This document shows positions 1 to 7,895 of a stretch of DNA of 64,000 nucleotides, one piece after another. The number at the start of each line of letters is the position of its first letter. The stretch's first letter is position 1. A program made the position numbers and the translations under genes. Under the pieces are notes generated by a model that had not been told where the DNA came from, searched no databases, and saw only the letters and a program-made list of their open reading frames with translations. Location: contig JAKBEU010000001.1 in assembly GCA_021833625.1 (NCBI GenBank), positions 372,001-436,000 of the forward strand. Direction: 5' to 3'. The stretch is from a bacterium (GTDB lineage Bacteria > Patescibacteriota > Microgenomatia > UBA1406 > GWC2-37-13).

Positions 1-1032
1 AAGATCACTTTTGTCTCCCTTCTCCCCGAGGAAATGCGTGTTTTTGCCTCAAAAACACCTCTTCTTGAAGGGCTGATTGCAAAACGCCCGGATACCTATT
101 CTCAAATTGAAGGAGTGATGGGAACTAAGCTTTTTTCACATATAAAAAAATACTTATCCGAGATTGACATCTTTCAGAACAATGCAACATCCTCCGTTTT
201 CAACTCTCTCATTTCCCTTATCGACAAACCGGTTGTCACCACTCTTCATACGAATGCCGACAGTCCCAGTATGCTCGTCCCCTATTCTCTCGGATCATTT
301 GACGGCTCTCCCCATCACTATTTTGTAAGGATCGCAAACCATCAAGATAATTTCATAAAAAAGAATGATATTAAGCTCAATGTCGTAAAAACTATTTACA
401 ACGGAATCGATACGACCCGTAATGCTCCGCTTTTCACGACAAGTAATGCGGAAGGCGGCCTGTGGATTGGAAGAATAAGCGAAAAACACAACAAAGGGAT
501 AAAGGAGGCTATGCAATCAACCCATGCATCCCATAAAAAGTTATCCTGTTTTGTTACCATCGACGACAAGGAATATTATCAAAAAGAGGTCGCTCCCCGT
601 TGTGACGGAGACATCACAGTCAGCGATGCCGTCATCTCTTTTGAAGAAAAGATTGCAGAATATCAAAAAGCCGCCTATTTCCTCTATCCGATTATGTGGG
701 AAGAGCCGTTTGGTCTTGTGCTGACTGAGGCCATGGCCTGCGGAACGCCGGTTATCGCCTTTGCAAAAGGTGCAGTTCCTGAAATAGTCAGGGACGGCGA
801 GACAGGTTTTATCGTCAATTCTTCAGACGATGATATCCGGGGGGACTTTTTAATCAAAAAAACGGGGAAAGAAGGGTTGAGCGAAGCTATGGAAAGGATC
901 AGCGCTCTCTCTCCACAACAATATATGACAATGAGAAAGAACAGTCGCCGGCTTATTGAAGACAATTTCACGATAGAGAAAATGGTAGACCAATATGAGG
1001 CGCTCTATCAAGATATTCTTCAAAAAAAATAA
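1..1032 (+). CDS. GT4-family glycosyltransferase (5' end cut by the window)
   Basis: Predicted GT-B glycosyltransferase that moves a sugar from a nucleotide-sugar donor, probably for surface glycans. The C-terminal Rossmann half carries the GT4 donor-site pattern EEPFGLVLTEAMACGTPV followed by GAVPEIVRDGETGFIV; the first Glu of the EPFG block and the Glu of TEAMACG are the usual donor-binding acids. The frame is open from base 1 upstream of the first ATG (34), and the paralogue at 1309-2454 has about 50 more N-terminal residues, so the true start lies outside the window. The family call is firm; donor and acceptor are unknown. Confidence 0.88.
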   Translation, partial: KITFVSLLPEEMRVFASKTPLLEGLIAKRPDTYSQIEGVMGTKLFSHIKKYLSEIDIFQNNATSSVFNSLISLIDKPVVTTLHTNADSPSMLVPYSLGSFDGSPHHYFVRIANHQDNFIKKNDIKLNVVKTIYNGIDTTRNAPLFTTSNAEGGLWIGRISEKHNKGIKEAMQSTHASHKKLSCFVTIDDKEYYQKEVAPRCDGDITVSDAVISFEEKIAEYQKAAYFLYPIMWEEPFGLVLTEAMACGTPVIAFAKGAVPEIVRDGETGFIVNSSDDDIRGDFLIKKTGKEGLSEAMERISALSPQQYMTMRKNSRRLIEDNFTIEKMVDQYEALYQDILQKK

Positions 1033-1046
1033 GATTATAGCATTGT

Positions 1047-1373
1047 ATGGATAATATCAAGGATATTCTAAAAAACTTTAAGCCCACTCAGGATAAGTAT
1101 ATTTCCCGTGAGTTCCAACCGTTTGGCGTATATTTGTCCGAAAAACTGGAAGATAAACGGCGGATTGGCCTTTATATGAAGTATGCAAAAACCCTTCCCC
1201 GCCCGGTCCTTGAAGAAGCGCTCCGTTTTGTCATCGATGCGAAGGCGCGCAACAAAGCAGCACTTTTTATGTGGAAACTGAAGGAACTGGGAATAATCGG
1301 AAAAAAAACTATTTCTTCGAAAGGATCTCCCGGTACAAAGAAACGTATTCGTCAACCATTCGATTTACATTAA
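1047..1373 (+). CDS. Small basic hypothetical protein (108 aa)
   Basis: I do not recognise the family. The product is short, Lys/Arg-rich and probably helical (DNIKDILKNF at the N-terminus, then LRFVIDAKARNKAALFMWKL). It starts 14 nt after the glycosyltransferase stop on the same strand, so it may be co-transcribed. Its last 65 nt run antisense over the 3' end of the convergent glycosyltransferase at 1309-2454, so the low-complexity tail after residue ~88 is probably not under strong selection. An alternative is that the whole ORF is fortuitous, but the spacing and codon use look genic. Confidence 0.5.
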   Translation: MDNIKDILKNFKPTQDKYISREFQPFGVYLSEKLEDKRRIGLYMKYAKTLPRPVLEEALRFVIDAKARNKAALFMWKLKELGIIGKKTISSKGSPGTKKRIRQPFDLH

Positions 1374-2454
1374 ATTTTTCCTCTGCGTGCGTCCGGCATG
1401 CCTTTCTCATTGCCTCGTATTCTGCCGGCTTCATTGCATATATGCGTGCAACGGCCTCACATAAGCCGTCAATGCCCGTCTTTTTTATTAAGAAGTTACC
1501 TCGGATATCGTCTTCCGAAGGGTTTACCAAAAATCCGGTCACCCCGTCTTTGACAAGCTCAGGCAATGATCCTCGAGAATACGCAACAACGGGAGTGCCG
1601 CATGCCATCGATTCGATAACGGTAAAGCCGAAGGGTTCTTCCCATTTGACCGGAAATAAAAACACCTTACTGTTTTGATACTCAACGACAAGCTTACTCC
1701 GTATGACATTAAAATCTATACGCACTCTGTCCAGCTGATTTATGATATCCCGTTTTTCCAGAACTTCCGTATATAACCAATTAAAATATTCATTTTTAAT
1801 GATAGGAAATGCTTTCGTAGGAATTTTCATTCGTTTGGAAACCATCATCACTTCATCAAGCCCTTTCTCTGGAATAGCCCGTCCCGTCCATATAATATTA
1901 TTTCCTCCCTTTTCATTGAAAAGAAACTTATTGCTTGTGTCGATACCATGATAAATGGTTCTCGATTTATTAAAGTAGGTGTTTTTCTTTTGCATGTCGC
2001 TTATCGATACGAAGTGAATATTCTTTTGATCCTTATAGAGGGAGTAATATTTGCTTGTGTACTTCTCATCCGTTGAACCATGCATCGTTATTACGATAGG
2101 CTTTTTGATAAAACGCGTAAACGGAAGAACGTATTCTCCGTTCCCTAAATTGACGTGATATATGTCAAACTTATTGCTCATTCCAAAGGCCTTGGAGATA
2201 AGCGATATTTCAAAGAGGACCTGTTTTTGCTCGCCGATGTTTTTATCTTCCGTGGATGAATGATAACTGACGCTTTCTTTTTTTATGGGAAGTATCGAAT
2301 CTCCCGTGCAAAAAGCAGTGGCGTTGATTTCTTTTCCATATCTTTTTGCAAGATTTTGGATGAAGAGGTAGTCGAAGATTTCGGTTCCTTTTTTCGTATA
2401 GGGACCGATTTTTACGTAATTCGTATTGACCAAACCCAAACGAATTTTCTTCAT
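1309..2454 (-). CDS. GT4-family glycosyltransferase, paralogue of the gene at 1-1032
   Basis: Predicted GT-B/GT4 glycosyltransferase of about 381 residues. The C-terminal block EEPFGFTVIESMACGTPVV and the tail SEDDIRGNFLIKKTG are nearly identical in layout to the upstream gene, so the two are paralogues arranged tail to tail. I chose the ATG at 2454 (MKKIRLGLVNTNYVKIGP) because it begins the first beta strand of the N-terminal Rossmann domain and sits 25 nt after the stop of the GH18-like gene. The longer frame to 2607 would overlap that gene by 128 nt and adds non-homologous residues. Confidence 0.88.
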   Translation of the reverse strand: MKKIRLGLVNTNYVKIGPYTKKGTEIFDYLFIQNLAKRYGKEINATAFCTGDSILPIKKESVSYHSSTEDKNIGEQKQVLFEISLISKAFGMSNKFDIYHVNLGNGEYVLPFTRFIKKPIVITMHGSTDEKYTSKYYSLYKDQKNIHFVSISDMQKKNTYFNKSRTIYHGIDTSNKFLFNEKGGNNIIWTGRAIPEKGLDEVMMVSKRMKIPTKAFPIIKNEYFNWLYTEVLEKRDIINQLDRVRIDFNVIRSKLVVEYQNSKVFLFPVKWEEPFGFTVIESMACGTPVVAYSRGSLPELVKDGVTGFLVNPSEDDIRGNFLIKKTGIDGLCEAVARIYAMKPAEYEAMRKACRTHAEEKFNVNRMVDEYVSLYREILSKK

Positions 2455-2479
2455 AGGTTCATTGTAACAGATAATATGT

Positions 2480-3556
2480 TTAGAAGTATCCGTTAGCCCA
2501 ATAAGAGACCTCTGCAATGCCCTGAGTCTTGAGGTATTCCGCTTTAATTCGTGCAGATTCTTCATCTTCCCACCACATAATATGCTTTCTGCCGTTCCCG
2601 TCGACATACGTTATCGCCTTCTCTCCTGAACCCGTCTCCGCTATCTTATTGTAGGGGGCAACAAAAGACGAGATTTTGTTTTTTATTTGTATGAGCGTTA
2701 ACGCTTCCGCGGATTTAAGGGGTATCCCCTGTTCATTCAGTGTCCAGTCATATCCGTACATGCCAAAAATAACAACGAGTTTTTCTTTTGGCACAACCGA
2801 GGAAAAATCCCGCAGCATGGTTTTAAAATCGTACCCGTATTTTTCTTTTCCTTCAAAACTGAAATTGGGACCCGGCTCGCCGGACGATTTGTGAAAGTCA
2901 TACGCCATAATAAGTACTTTATCAACAATTCCGGCTAAAGACGAAATGTCGTAAGGGCGCCCATGGTAAAACACGTCTCCATAAACGATGAGGTCACATG
3001 TCTTATAGTCTGATTTTATTGACGAGCATATTTTTTGAACAAAGTTTGTTATTTGGATTGGTCTTTCCGTATTCAAGCTAAAAGGGATTTCCATGTCGAG
3101 AGCAACCCCTTTCATACCGTTCTCTTTGAGGATGTTTCTTATGTTTTGAACAAGACGTTCATGCACGGTGACGCTCCCCATTAAAAGATCGATACTATTT
3201 TTGTCCATCATCCGCAGCACGAGGGTTGTCTTGTCCGTTAATGCATTGTCAATAAGCTCCATATTCTTTTTTCCCTGCTCGTCTTCTATCTCTCCGTTTC
3301 CGTTTGGTGTTATACCGAAATAATAATATTCATTATATTTTTTTTCATAATTACCCTGTCCCAGAGCCCAATAGGGAATAAAAATACTTTTTTTTTGCAC
3401 CCCGAGAGGCGCCGGAGGGGGGGTGACAGAGATGAGAGTGATATTCTGCCTTTTTTTTGTATTAAGGAAAGTGGCGGACCGTTTCTTTTGCTTAGCAAAC
3501 AACAGAAAAACAAAGAGTAAAACGAAGATAATAGCGAACAGAACTTTTTTATTCAT
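2480..3556 (-). CDS. GH18-like glycoside hydrolase, membrane-anchored
   Basis: A 358-residue protein with an N-terminal membrane segment (residues ~4-21, VLFAIIFVLLFVFLLFA) and an extracytoplasmic TIM-barrel domain of the GH18/YaaH type. Supporting motifs are GVALDMEIP (the DxxDxDxE strand-4 signature in reduced form, keeping D and the catalytic E), VLIMAYDFH, and the C-terminal IMWWEDEESARIKAEYLKTQ...SYWANGYF pattern. Such proteins hydrolyse or bind beta-1,4-linked amino sugars in cell walls; the degenerate DxE motif leaves real catalysis open. It is followed 25 nt later by the GT4 gene and preceded by 9 nt from the Thr/Pro-rich secreted protein, so these three minus-strand genes are probably one operon. 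Confidence 0.8.
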   Translation of the reverse strand: MNKKVLFAIIFVLLFVFLLFAKQKKRSATFLNTKKRQNITLISVTPPPAPLGVQKKSIFIPYWALGQGNYEKKYNEYYYFGITPNGNGEIEDEQGKKNMELIDNALTDKTTLVLRMMDKNSIDLLMGSVTVHERLVQNIRNILKENGMKGVALDMEIPFSLNTERPIQITNFVQKICSSIKSDYKTCDLIVYGDVFYHGRPYDISSLAGIVDKVLIMAYDFHKSSGEPGPNFSFEGKEKYGYDFKTMLRDFSSVVPKEKLVVIFGMYGYDWTLNEQGIPLKSAEALTLIQIKNKISSFVAPYNKIAETGSGEKAITYVDGNGRKHIMWWEDEESARIKAEYLKTQGIAEVSYWANGYF

Positions 3557-3565
3557 GTTGATGTA

Positions 3566-4600
3566 TTAATAGATCAATCCGTCTAGACTGCCCTCGTCGA
3601 TAAGAATAACTCCGGGCCTTCCCTCCCCGGTATTTCCCTGGACACCCGAGAGACCGGTCGGAAGCTGGATAAAACCATTTTTTGAAAGATCGATTATCCA
3701 ATTAATAGCTGACCATCCCTTATATCCGTAAGAAAGAATTGAAAGATTGCCCTTCCAGTCATTGGGGGCTGCACAGTCAATAATCATCACCCGTCCGATA
3801 AATCGCGCTTTAGGATTTTTTGCATCATCTATTCCGAACATATATTTTATTTTCCACAGATCTTTTGGCGTACGTGTTGCGGCATAGGCAATGACTTTCC
3901 CTGTTTTTTTTGCTTCATCTGGCGTCATATTTGACTGCTTTTCCATGTAGTTGTCACTGATGAATTTCCGCGCGGCATCAATGGTTATCCCTTTGTTGTT
4001 ATGGATAACATCAGCAACGACATTATATCCGCTGCTATGTTCGTCCCCGTAATACGTCGCCCATCCTAAGCCCTTATCGACCGGCGTTTGATAAAGTGTT
4101 TCGTAAGGACATCCACTTATCGTGTTGTTTCTGCAGCCTATTTGCGGCGGATTTGAAACGAATCCGTTAAGCTTTGAATAATCAGGGGTTTTTACGGGAA
4201 TGGGAGTCGGGGGGGGAGGAGATGTCGGATACGCTGTTGGTTGCCGGGTCGGCCGTACCGTTGGAATAATTTCAGACGTGGGAAACAGTGAGAGTTCCGG
4301 GGTTGGAAACGATGTCACATGTTGAGGAATAACGGTCGGACCGGACCACATATCTGCAATGGTAGGAATTGGACTTGGGAGCGCCAGCTCGGCGAGGATT
4401 GGAGTAATCTTTTTTTCCTCGACGCTTGTTTTGACGTTCCATGTCATAAGCTTTATGGAAGGAAGCGTAACCAGGTGGAGCAGCTCTTCTCTTGTGGGGA
4501 TATAGGGCGAAGTGACAAGAAGAGACGGAAGTAATCGTACCACCAATATGGAGAGAAAGAGGGCAATAAAAATACGAATACGGGTGGGAATCCGGGTCAT
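3566..4600 (-). CDS. Secreted/anchored Thr/Pro-rich protein of unknown function
   Basis: 344 residues. An N-terminal membrane segment (~9-29) is followed by a Pro/Thr/Ser-rich stalk (~75-145, with repeated PTP/PTx motifs such as PTSPPPPTPIPVKTP) and a C-terminal globular domain with three Cys (C-R-N-N-T-I-S-G-C early, and IDCAAPNDW later). I do not recognise the globular domain. The architecture (anchor, PT-rich linker, globular head) is the same as in the two lysozyme-like proteins at 44.4-46.6 kb, so it is probably displayed on the cell surface. A TACAAT box at 4608-4613 lies 7 nt from the ATG, predicting a leaderless message. Confidence 0.7.
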   Translation of the reverse strand: MTRIPTRIRIFIALFLSILVVRLLPSLLVTSPYIPTREELLHLVTLPSIKLMTWNVKTSVEEKKITPILAELALPSPIPTIADMWSGPTVIPQHVTSFPTPELSLFPTSEIIPTVRPTRQPTAYPTSPPPPTPIPVKTPDYSKLNGFVSNPPQIGCRNNTISGCPYETLYQTPVDKGLGWATYYGDEHSSGYNVVADVIHNNKGITIDAARKFISDNYMEKQSNMTPDEAKKTGKVIAYAATRTPKDLWKIKYMFGIDDAKNPKARFIGRVMIIDCAAPNDWKGNLSILSYGYKGWSAINWIIDLSKNGFIQLPTGLSGVQGNTGEGRPGVILIDEGSLDGLIY

Positions 4601-4607
4601 TTATGTC

Positions 4608-4613
4608 ATTGTA
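4608..4613 (-). promoter_or_regulatory. -10 box (TACAAT) for the 3566-4600 operon
   Basis: TACAAT on the minus strand ends 7 nt before the ATG at 4600, so the predicted transcript starts at or next to the start codon. No clear -35. Confidence 0.4.
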
Positions 4614-4646
4614 TCAAAAAAAAGGACTCCATTTTTTATATTCCCA

Positions 4647-4675
4647 TTGACAATTTCTTTTATTTCGAGAATAAT
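4647..4675 (+). promoter_or_regulatory. Sigma-70-type promoter for the glutaredoxin-like gene
   Basis: TTGACA (4647-4652), 17-nt spacer, AATAAT (4670-4675). The predicted start is about 4682 and the ATG is at 4687, so the leader is only a few nt. Confidence 0.6.
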
Positions 4676-4686
4676 GAAAAGTACAT

Positions 4687-5226
4687 ATGAAAATCGTTCT
4701 GTACACCATCTCAACATGTGAATTTTCAAAACAGGAAAAAGAATATCTTATGGGTCACAGTCTCCCCTTTGAAGAAAAAAATGTAGAACAAAACCGTGAA
4801 TTTTTGACTGAGATGCTCTCCGTCGGCAACAATTTCGCCGGAACTCCCCTTACGAAAATAGAAAAAGATGACGGAAAAATTGAAGTTCTGAAGGGATTTA
4901 CAAAGGAAGAATTTGATAAGGTATTGGGTTTTGAAGTTAAAGCAGAAGCAAAGACGCCAACCCCAGAACCTGTGGTAACAGCTCCCGCTCCGACACCCGT
5001 TGCCGCGCCTGTTGCACCGGAACCGGTGGTTGCCCCTCAAGCGCCGGTCGCGCCTGCTCCTGCCCCCGTTGCAAAACCGGAGGATCCTCTTGCATCCGTA
5101 CTTAACGATTTACAGTCAAAAGCAGCTGCTCCACCAGAACCAGTCGTACCACAAGCACCCGTTGCACCCACTCCTCCTCCCACTGTTGTCTCAGGACAAC
5201 CGACGATTCCTGACCCACAGTTCTAA
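4687..5226 (+). CDS. Glutaredoxin-like protein with long Pro/Ala-rich tail
   Basis: Residues 1-82 form a glutaredoxin/NrdH-like thioredoxin fold: beta strand KIVLYT, active site CEFS (Cys11, Ser14, a monothiol CxxS), cis-Pro motif GTPLTKI, then a GFTKEEFDKVLGF helix. A monothiol site suggests deglutathionylation or a structural role rather than dithiol reduction. From ~85 to 179 the protein is low complexity, dominated by Pro, Ala and Val (PAPTPVAAPVAPEPVV), with one short helical island (DPLASVLNDLQSK). Such tails are unusual on glutaredoxins. No membrane segment is visible, so it should be cytosolic. Confidence 0.75.
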   Translation: MKIVLYTISTCEFSKQEKEYLMGHSLPFEEKNVEQNREFLTEMLSVGNNFAGTPLTKIEKDDGKIEVLKGFTKEEFDKVLGFEVKAEAKTPTPEPVVTAPAPTPVAAPVAPEPVVAPQAPVAPAPAPVAKPEDPLASVLNDLQSKAAAPPEPVVPQAPVAPTPPPTVVSGQPTIPDPQF

Positions 5227-5262
5227 TTCATCATTTCAAGCTCCCCTCCAAGCCTATCTATT

Positions 5263-5271
5263 TGCTATAAT
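5263..5271 (+). promoter_or_regulatory. Extended -10 promoter of tRNA-Trp
   Basis: TGCTATAAT, a perfect extended -10 (TGnTATAAT), with the tRNA 5' end 13 nt downstream. No good -35, as expected for an extended -10 promoter. Confidence 0.6.
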
Positions 5272-5284
5272 GAATAGTCCGTTA

Positions 5285-5355
5285 AGGGCCATAGTTCAAT
5301 GGCAGAATAGAAGTCTCCAAAACTTTTGATGGAGGTTCGACTCCTCCTGGCCCTG
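5285..5355 (+). tRNA. tRNA-Trp (anticodon CCA)
   Basis: Folds as a full cloverleaf. Acceptor AGGGCCA pairs with TGGCCCT, D stem GTTC/GAAT, anticodon stem GAAGT/ACTTT around loop CTCCAAA, T arm GGAGG-TTCGACT-CCTCC, discriminator G. The 3' end reads GCCC, so CCA is not encoded. CCA reads only UGG, consistent with TGA being a stop. Confidence 0.95.
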
Positions 5356-5372
5356 CCCGCTTCGTTTATCTA

Positions 5373-6581
5373 TTATCGTATTCCCACCGCGTAGAGATCG
5401 GGAGCTTTATTGAGCTGGGGGTTCAAATTCGCAAGAATAAGAAGTTTTTCGTCACTTGTGACGTCAAAATATGAGCCGTCATGCGGACCGGAATAAATAA
5501 TCTGTTTATTTGTTCCGTCATATTCCATAATAGAAATCTGATTCTCTTCATGTACCACGAGGTGTTTAGAACTCGGGAACCAAATAACGACGTTCTTCCC
5601 CTTCTTCCGGCTTTCTTCAACCGGAGCAGGAAGCTTTACTTCGTAGTTCCTATCTTCTTTTCTGTCGTATACATACAACTGACCCGCCTTTATACTTCGC
5701 TCTTCAGGCGTCTGATCGGCTGAAACAAGGGGTGGATTGATGATAAGGGGGAGATCTATCGACTGCTTTGCTTCGTAGAGAATTTTTGTCTTGTCCGGGG
5801 AAAGGGATGAAATTTTGAATGAGTCCGAGGCGATTTTCACAAATCCTGCAGGAAATATCTCAAGAAGCTTTGCAGCCTCTTTTTGTCGTTCGGCATCCCA
5901 TGCACTAAAAAGTGAGTCCTTTGAGCTTGTCACTTCAAAGAGTTGCTTATTCTCATCTTCTACCGAAAGAAGATATGAGATGGTATCTTCCCCGTTTTTG
6001 AACGTAAAAACCCCTTCCTTGTAATCGGGAGAGAAAGTGACGTCTGCGCTCCCCATATCAACCCCTTCCGGAAACTGACGTTTGTATGCCAATATCTTTA
6101 AAGGAGGAAAAAGGGAAAACGGACGCTTTGTCTGATCAAATAGATAGATGCCGTCCTTTTCCGTGTCCCCATTCTGGACAAAAAGGAGCGCCTTATCGGT
6201 CTTATCAATAGTAACAACTGAAGATATGCCAATCGAGGTAAGAGGAGTGAGAGAGGTATTTAAGGGAAACAACGTCGCATCCGCCGTAACAACAAGCTCT
6301 CCCTTAAGAACAAAGTTTCTTTTCCATGAAGTATATCCTTCTTTTCGCACCTCAACGGTATATTTCCCGAATGGAAGTGTCAGATGCATATCCGTCACCC
6401 CTTTTAAGACGCCATTCACATACACCTGGGCAGTTGCCGGGTCGGATGAAACCGCTATGATCCCGGTTGAGGTCACCTTGCCTTTCTGGGCATCAAGACG
6501 GTATCCTCGTGCATACGCGATAACGACTCCCAGTAGGAGCACAAATAAAAACAAAGGAATAATTTTTCTCGTAACATGCAT
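5373..6581 (-). CDS. PEGA-domain protein with C-terminal beta-propeller-like region
   Basis: 402 residues. An N-terminal membrane segment (~7-25, IIPLFLFVLLLGVVIAYARG) is followed by a PEGA domain (~38-110) with the typical GIIAVSSDPATAQVYVNG and KYTVEVRKEGYTSWKR motifs, then ~290 residues of short beta strands resembling WD40/TolB-like blades (DKALLFVQNG, DVTFSPDYKEGVFTF, PSSKHLVVHEENQI). It is probably surface-anchored. The tRNA-Trp gene ends 17 nt away in the convergent direction. A TATAAT on the minus strand at 6599-6604 lies 17 nt from the ATG, and the promoter region is shared with divergent mreB. Confidence 0.8.
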   Translation of the reverse strand: MHVTRKIIPLFLFVLLLGVVIAYARGYRLDAQKGKVTSTGIIAVSSDPATAQVYVNGVLKGVTDMHLTLPFGKYTVEVRKEGYTSWKRNFVLKGELVVTADATLFPLNTSLTPLTSIGISSVVTIDKTDKALLFVQNGDTEKDGIYLFDQTKRPFSLFPPLKILAYKRQFPEGVDMGSADVTFSPDYKEGVFTFKNGEDTISYLLSVEDENKQLFEVTSSKDSLFSAWDAERQKEAAKLLEIFPAGFVKIASDSFKISSLSPDKTKILYEAKQSIDLPLIINPPLVSADQTPEERSIKAGQLYVYDRKEDRNYEVKLPAPVEESRKKGKNVVIWFPSSKHLVVHEENQISIMEYDGTNKQIIYSGPHDGSYFDVTSDEKLLILANLNPQLNKAPDLYAVGIR

Positions 6582-6598
6582 AGTGGCTTTGTGTTAAT

Positions 6599-6616
6599 AT
6601 TATATACAATTATACT
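6599..6616. promoter_or_regulatory. Divergent -10 boxes of the PEGA gene and mreB
   Basis: TATAAT on the minus strand at 6599-6604 faces the PEGA gene (ATG at 6581). TATACT on the plus strand at 6611-6616 faces mreB (ATG at 6647, leader ~24 nt). The whole intergenic region is only 65 nt. Confidence 0.45.
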
Positions 6617-6646
6617 ATTTATTACCGTTAGTTTCTCCCAAAACAC

Positions 6647-7657
6647 ATGATATTCGGCAAAAAAGTTGGTATCGACCTCGGAACTGCGAATACGCTCGTC
6701 TACGTAGAAAAACAAGGAATTGTTCTAAACGAACCGACAGTCGTTGCCTACTCTCTGGAAACAAAGCAAATTTTAGCCGTTGGAGACGATGCAAAGGAAA
6801 TGTTAGGAAGAACCCCCGGCTCCATTGTTGCAGCCCGCCCCATGAAAGAAGGAGTTATCGCAGATTATCACACAACATCCGCCATGATTACCTATTTTCT
6901 TAAAAAAGCCCTCCATGGGTTGGTATTGTGGCCGGATATTATGATATCTATCCCCGGCGGATCGTCACAGGTCGAGAAACGCGCGGTCGTTGCCGCATGT
7001 AAACAAGCAGGAGCGTCAAACATTTACCTCATCGAGGAACCGCTTGCTGCAGCAATCGGCGCAAAGATCCCCATTTCTCAACCGTCTGGACATATGATCA
7101 TTAATCTCGGAGGAGGAACGGCGGAAATCGCTGTCATATCCTTGGGTCAGTTGGTTTCCTACAAAACCGTCCGCGTTGCAGGAACAAAACTGGACGAGGC
7201 GATAATGCATCAATTACGAAAAAAACACAATCTTATCGTCGGCGAACGGACAGCGGAGCAGATTAAAATAGAAATCGGCAATGCATTCATAGAAGAAAAA
7301 GAGGGATACAAGGAACGCACTATGGAAGTAAAGGGGCGCGATTTTCAAACCGGCCTTCCGCGCATCTTTGTGGTTGGAGAAAAAAGTATTTCAGAAGCAA
7401 TCCAAAAACCGTTAAAACAAATCCTTGAAGGAATAAAAGATGTCCTCGCCCTCACCCCTCCCGAGCTTGCGGCGGACATCGTTGACAAAGGCATTGTTCT
7501 GTCCGGTGGAACGTCCCAACTTACCAACATAGACCGCTACATCAGCTACTATATTAACGTCGCATCCTTCGTAGTTGAAGAGCCACTTTTTTGCGTTATC
7601 CGGGGTGTGGGAATGGCAATTGAGAACTTTAACAGTTTTAGAGAAGCTATCAAGTAA
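6647..7657 (+). CDS. mreB: MreB-like actin homologue
   Basis: Bacterial actin that polymerises under the membrane and guides cell-wall growth. 336 residues, the usual length. Visible motifs: phosphate-1 loop GIDLGTANTLVY (residues ~8-19), connect-1 IEEPLAAAIGA with the catalytic Glu, phosphate-2 loop INLGGGTAEIAVIS, adenosine motif GIVLSGGTSQL. The Asp that normally opens the phosphate-2 loop (D-I-G-G-G-T) is Asn153 here. No mreC, mreD, rodA or pbp2 follows; the next gene, 238 nt on, is a glycosyltransferase. The family call is firm. Confidence 0.93.
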   Translation: MIFGKKVGIDLGTANTLVYVEKQGIVLNEPTVVAYSLETKQILAVGDDAKEMLGRTPGSIVAARPMKEGVIADYHTTSAMITYFLKKALHGLVLWPDIMISIPGGSSQVEKRAVVAACKQAGASNIYLIEEPLAAAIGAKIPISQPSGHMIINLGGGTAEIAVISLGQLVSYKTVRVAGTKLDEAIMHQLRKKHNLIVGERTAEQIKIEIGNAFIEEKEGYKERTMEVKGRDFQTGLPRIFVVGEKSISEAIQKPLKQILEGIKDVLALTPPELAADIVDKGIVLSGGTSQLTNIDRYISYYINVASFVVEEPLFCVIRGVGMAIENFNSFREAIK

Positions 7658-7895
7658 TAGAATTTATCTTATAATATAAAGGGGTTAAAATAAAAAAGAT
7701 AAAGAAGAAAAGAAATCATAAGCAATATCTTTTTAAAAGACATTCTATAGTAAATTAATAATATTTTTAATATTTTTGACAAGAAAAATTGATATAGATT
7801 GTTCAGAAAGTCCAATATTTGTTCAAAATAAATGAACAGAAATGAATGTATAGAAAGAAGTCAAATTATAAAAAAATAACTTATAATATATACCT
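7658..7895. other. AT-rich intergenic region with TTGTTCA repeats
   Basis: 238 nt of very AT-rich sequence between mreB and the WecG-like gene. It holds two TTGTTCA direct copies (7799-7805 and 7819-7825, 20 nt apart) and TGAACA at 7833-7838, which forms an inverted repeat with the second copy (TGTTCA-N7-TGAACA). A TATAAT box at 7882-7887 serves the next gene. No ORF or RNA gene is recognised. Confidence 0.4.
7882..7887 (+). promoter_or_regulatory. -10 box for the WecG-like gene
   Basis: TATAAT ends 8 nt before the ATG at 7896, predicting a leaderless or nearly leaderless mRNA. Confidence 0.5.

Noticed and set aside
2455-2607. Longer N-terminus of the GT4 gene
   Set aside because: It lies inside the GH18-like gene and adds residues not typical of GT4 enzymes.
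5000-5329. 109-codon plus-strand ORF rich in Leu/Arg/His
   Set aside because: Frame-shifted reading of the Pro/Ala-rich tail of the glutaredoxin-like gene; it also runs through tRNA-Trp.
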